From: an uncultured Desulfobulbaceae bacterium
Lineage (GTDB): Bacteria; Desulfobacterota; Desulfobulbia; Desulfobulbales; BM004
Length of the DNA: 7,860 nt
Reading direction: 5' to 3'
Assembly: GCA_947258675.1 (NCBI GenBank)
Contig: CAMYJP010000263.1
Span: 1-7,860 of the forward strand
This document shows, one piece after another, positions 6,155-7,860 of this stretch. The notes beneath the pieces are model-generated. The model made no database searches. It was given only the letters and a program-made list of their open reading frames with translations, and was not told the origin of the DNA. Numbering within the stretch: the first letter of the stretch is position 1; the number at the start of each line of letters is the position of its first letter. A program made the translations under genes and the position numbers.

Positions 6155-7002
6155 AATGGTAACAGCCTAGCCTCTCGGCCATTCAAGCGTGATCTGCTTA
6201 CTTCATCCTTGAAACCGTCAACCACCAGCGCTACATCTTTCAAATAAATGGGTTGTCCCTGGTGGGTTCCCACGATGAGACCATATATCTCTTCAGGTGT
6301 TTCAAATTCTCCTGGCACACGCAACTGGAACCGACCGTCACCCAGGTGAATCGCTCCACCTGAGGTGTTACGATTTTCACTTTCAACTACCAACTGCAGA
6401 GAATTTAATGGAATATTATAGTAGGCCAATTTTTCCGGAAATGCCTCTACCCGGATTTCACGCTCAAGACCACCGGTAATTTCTACCTCCAACACGCCGG
6501 GGATAGTCTCAATCTCATCTTTCAAATTATCTGCCAGATCTTTTAAACAGGCAATACCGCATGTACCACTGATTGAAAAGACTACAATGGGTAACTCTGA
6601 AAAATTTACTTCAAATACAGAAGGGTCCTGTTCAAGATCGGATGGCAGGTCATTTTTTGCCTCATCTACCCGGTCTTTGACCTTTTGCAGGGCGTCGTCG
6701 ATATCGGTTCCGGTAACAAACTCGATATTAATTGAGGAAATACCTTCAGAACTTACCGAGCGTATGGTTTTTATCCCTTCCAGTCCTTTAAGTTTTTTCT
6801 CAATTTCGATGGTAATAGAGGTTTCAATATCTGAGGAAGACACACCCTTGTAATCTGTGGAAACAAAGACGTTTGGAATAGTAATGTCCGGTTCGCTCTC
6901 CCTAGGAAGCACTTGGTAACAATAAGTGCCAAAGATAAGAATGATAACGGCTAGCACAAATACACTTATCCGCTGTCTGACCGCAGTATCGGAGATTATC
7001 AC
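6043..7002 (-). CDS. RND efflux permease, N-terminal piece (frame-disrupted)
   Basis: 319 codons that begin an RND permease. Residues 11-30 form TM1, followed by the typical LPRESEPDI and IPNVFVSTDYKGVSSSDIE porter sequence and the PIVVFSISG and IPGVLEVEITGG strands. Homology runs to SRLNGREA (residue 278, about 6169). After that the frame gives unrelated RLLPLWSKKGLV... and ends at residue 319, while the expected continuation VTIMVKKRAGEN is in the other frame. The cause is a 5-bp tandem duplication at 6164-6173. The start is GTG at 7000-7002, overlapping the adaptor's TGA and preceded by GAGGAG 8 nt upstream. Removing the duplication would give a permease of about 1080 residues, close to the family norm. 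Substrate cannot be told; the sequence resembles HAE-type (multidrug) rather than heavy-metal pumps. Confidence 0.88.
   Translation of the reverse strand: MIISDTAVRQRISVFVLAVIILIFGTYCYQVLPRESEPDITIPNVFVSTDYKGVSSSDIETSITIEIEKKLKGLEGIKTIRSVSSEGISSINIEFVTGTDIDDALQKVKDRVDEAKNDLPSDLEQDPSVFEVNFSELPIVVFSISGTCGIACLKDLADNLKDEIETIPGVLEVEITGGLEREIRVEAFPEKLAYYNIPLNSLQLVVESENRNTSGGAIHLGDGRFQLRVPGEFETPEEIYGLIVGTHQGQPIYLKDVALVVDGFKDEVSRSRLNGREARLLPLWSKKGLVRTSLPSQIALMKCWSILNQHGPKALKLPS
6142..6148 (-). promoter_or_regulatory. A7 slippery run, possible -1 frame-restoring site
   Basis: Seven A on the minus strand, read in the upstream frame as TCA AAA AAA GGG. A -1 slip here gives AAA AAA AGG GCT GGT GAG, which is exactly the downstream RND frame (K-K-R-A-G-E). 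The resulting protein would have nine residues, RLLPLWSKK, in place of the ancestral seven, VTIMVKK, a net gain of two. The frame relation is direct; slippage itself is inferred. Confidence 0.4.
6164..6173 (-). repeat. 5-bp tandem duplication (AGGCT x2) that breaks the RND frame
   Basis: The minus strand reads GAGGCTAGGCTGTTACC. Removing one AGGCT gives GAG GCT GTT ACC ATT ATG, that is E-A-V-T-I-M, continuing smoothly into VKKRAGEN as expected for an RND permease. The extra copy shifts the frame and also creates a TAG immediately upstream in the downstream frame. Confidence 0.85.
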
Positions 7003-7860
7003 TGCCTGATCTCCTCAGGGCTGTCAACGGTTCGAATTATATTCAGACTTTGACCGATATCGACATTCCTCTGGCCCACGACAACAACCCGATCCCCTGC
7101 CTCTAACCCGGAAACTACCTGAACCTTCCAGCCATCAAGGATACCGAGCTCTACCTCTCTAATTTCCGCTTTTCCATTGTTGTCTAGATACACAAAACGT
7201 TTTTCCTTACGTGATATGACACTGTATAAGGGGACGGATAAAGCATTTATAAATTCCTGTTTGATAATTTTAACCCGGGCAAACATTCCCGGCAGCAATT
7301 CACTGGAACTGTTATCAACTTTCAACTCCAGCCGATAAAGCTGGGCCATGGAATCAGGAGCTACAGCGAGGTACTGTTTTTTACCGTTGAATTTTTTCTT
7401 GCCCAAGGCATCAACTTCAAATTCAATCTCTTCTAGCTCTCTCACTGCATCGACATCTGACTCAGGAATTCCGACAACAACCTTAACTTGATCAATCTTC
7501 AGAATCACTGCCACGGGGTCAGCTACGCTGAGTAAGAGTCCTTCTTTGGCGGTCAGTTTGTTCACAACACCTGAAATCGGCGCAATTATTGTACATCGGC
7601 TTCGCTGTAAAGCAGCAATATCCAATTCAGCAGCCAATGATTTCATTTTGGCATCGGCATCATCCAATTCTGCTTTGGAGATACTATTTTGGTCAAACAG
7701 CTTTTGCAGACGCTTTTTAGTTAATTTAGAAAGGTCAAATGATGCCTTCACAGAATTATATGTATTTTCATAATCACTAGCATCAAGTTGAACGATCACG
7801 TCCCCCTTCTGAACCTGGTCGCCTTCATTCACATGCACCGATATAACTTTTCCTCTGACC
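6999..7860 (-). CDS. RND periplasmic adaptor (membrane fusion protein), 5' end beyond the window
   Basis: Partial gene; the reading frame is open through 7860, and upstream codons (V-R-G-K-V-I-S-V-H-V) continue the domain, so the real start, signal peptide or lipoprotein signal lies outside. The adaptor bridges the RND permease and an outer-membrane channel in the periplasm. Counting from 7838, the first lipoyl half ends with VHVNEGDQVQKGDVIVQLD (to 19). An alpha-helical hairpin covers about 22-78, and the second lipoyl half has CTIIAPISGVV at 82-92. The beta-barrel domain runs from about 110 to 195 with LLPGMFARVKI, and a membrane-proximal domain ends with VSGLEAGDRVVVVGQ (242-256). The spacing of domains is normal for the family and no disruption is seen. 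It overlaps the permease start, so the two are almost certainly co-transcribed. The outer-membrane partner is not in the window. Confidence 0.92.
   Translation of the reverse strand, partial: VRGKVISVHVNEGDQVQKGDVIVQLDASDYENTYNSVKASFDLSKLTKKRLQKLFDQNSISKAELDDADAKMKSLAAELDIAALQRSRCTIIAPISGVVNKLTAKEGLLLSVADPVAVILKIDQVKVVVGIPESDVDAVRELEEIEFEVDALGKKKFNGKKQYLAVAPDSMAQLYRLELKVDNSSSELLPGMFARVKIIKQEFINALSVPLYSVISRKEKRFVYLDNNGKAEIREVELGILDGWKVQVVSGLEAGDRVVVVGQRNVDIGQSLNIIRTVDSPEEIRQ
7000..7016 (-). promoter_or_regulatory. Ribosome site and GTGA stop/start overlap joining adaptor and permease
   Basis: GAGGAG (7011-7016, minus) lies 8 nt before the permease GTG start (7000-7002), whose last two bases belong to the adaptor stop TGA (6999-7001). 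This decides the non-ATG start and suggests translational coupling within one mRNA. Confidence 0.75.

Noticed and set aside
1..7860. CRISPR arrays, tRNA or rRNA genes, riboswitches, phage or defence modules
   Set aside because: No regularly spaced repeats, no cloverleaf-like sequence, and no coding frames with such domains were seen.

Overview
The window looks like Gram-negative bacterial chromosome, with every recognisable gene on the minus strand, so it reads right to left. An RND transporter with its periplasmic adaptor implies an outer membrane. The gene types and IS families would fit a Desulfobacterota-like or other proteobacterial host, but that is only an inference; nothing here fixes the taxon.

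Right part (about 3755-7860): the 3' portion of an efflux operon. A periplasmic adaptor (HlyD/MFP type, cut by the right edge) overlaps the start of an RND inner-membrane permease through a GTGA junction. The permease reading frame is broken near 6164-6173 by a 5-bp tandem duplication. This leaves a 319-codon N-terminal piece and a 799-codon C-terminal piece of what would be one protein of about 1080 residues. A run of seven A (minus strand) just downstream sits in the right register for a -1 slip that would rejoin the two frames.

Middle part (1797-3754): two intact housekeeping-type genes. One is a TraB/PrgY-family membrane protein (405 aa) with a possible promoter in the 248-bp gap upstream. 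The other is a small YhbY-type CRM-domain RNA-binding protein (119 aa), 132 bp downstream of it.

Left part (1-1769): a mobile-element graveyard. An IS4-family element of 1509 bp (261-1769) can be delimited by 21-bp terminal inverted repeats with one mismatch. Its transposase carries an internal deletion plus frame change, although the recognisable DDE and YREK residues survive on the two pieces. The IS abuts, and appears to interrupt, a heavily deleted IS1380-family transposase remnant (1-260) that runs off the left edge. No target-site duplication flanks the IS4 copy, so its surroundings have probably been rearranged. Its right end lies 27 bp past the yhbY stop codon.

I found no CRISPR array, tRNA, rRNA, defence system or clearly undescribed system. 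The most interesting points are the duplication-plus-slippery-run arrangement in the RND gene and the nested, decaying IS elements.
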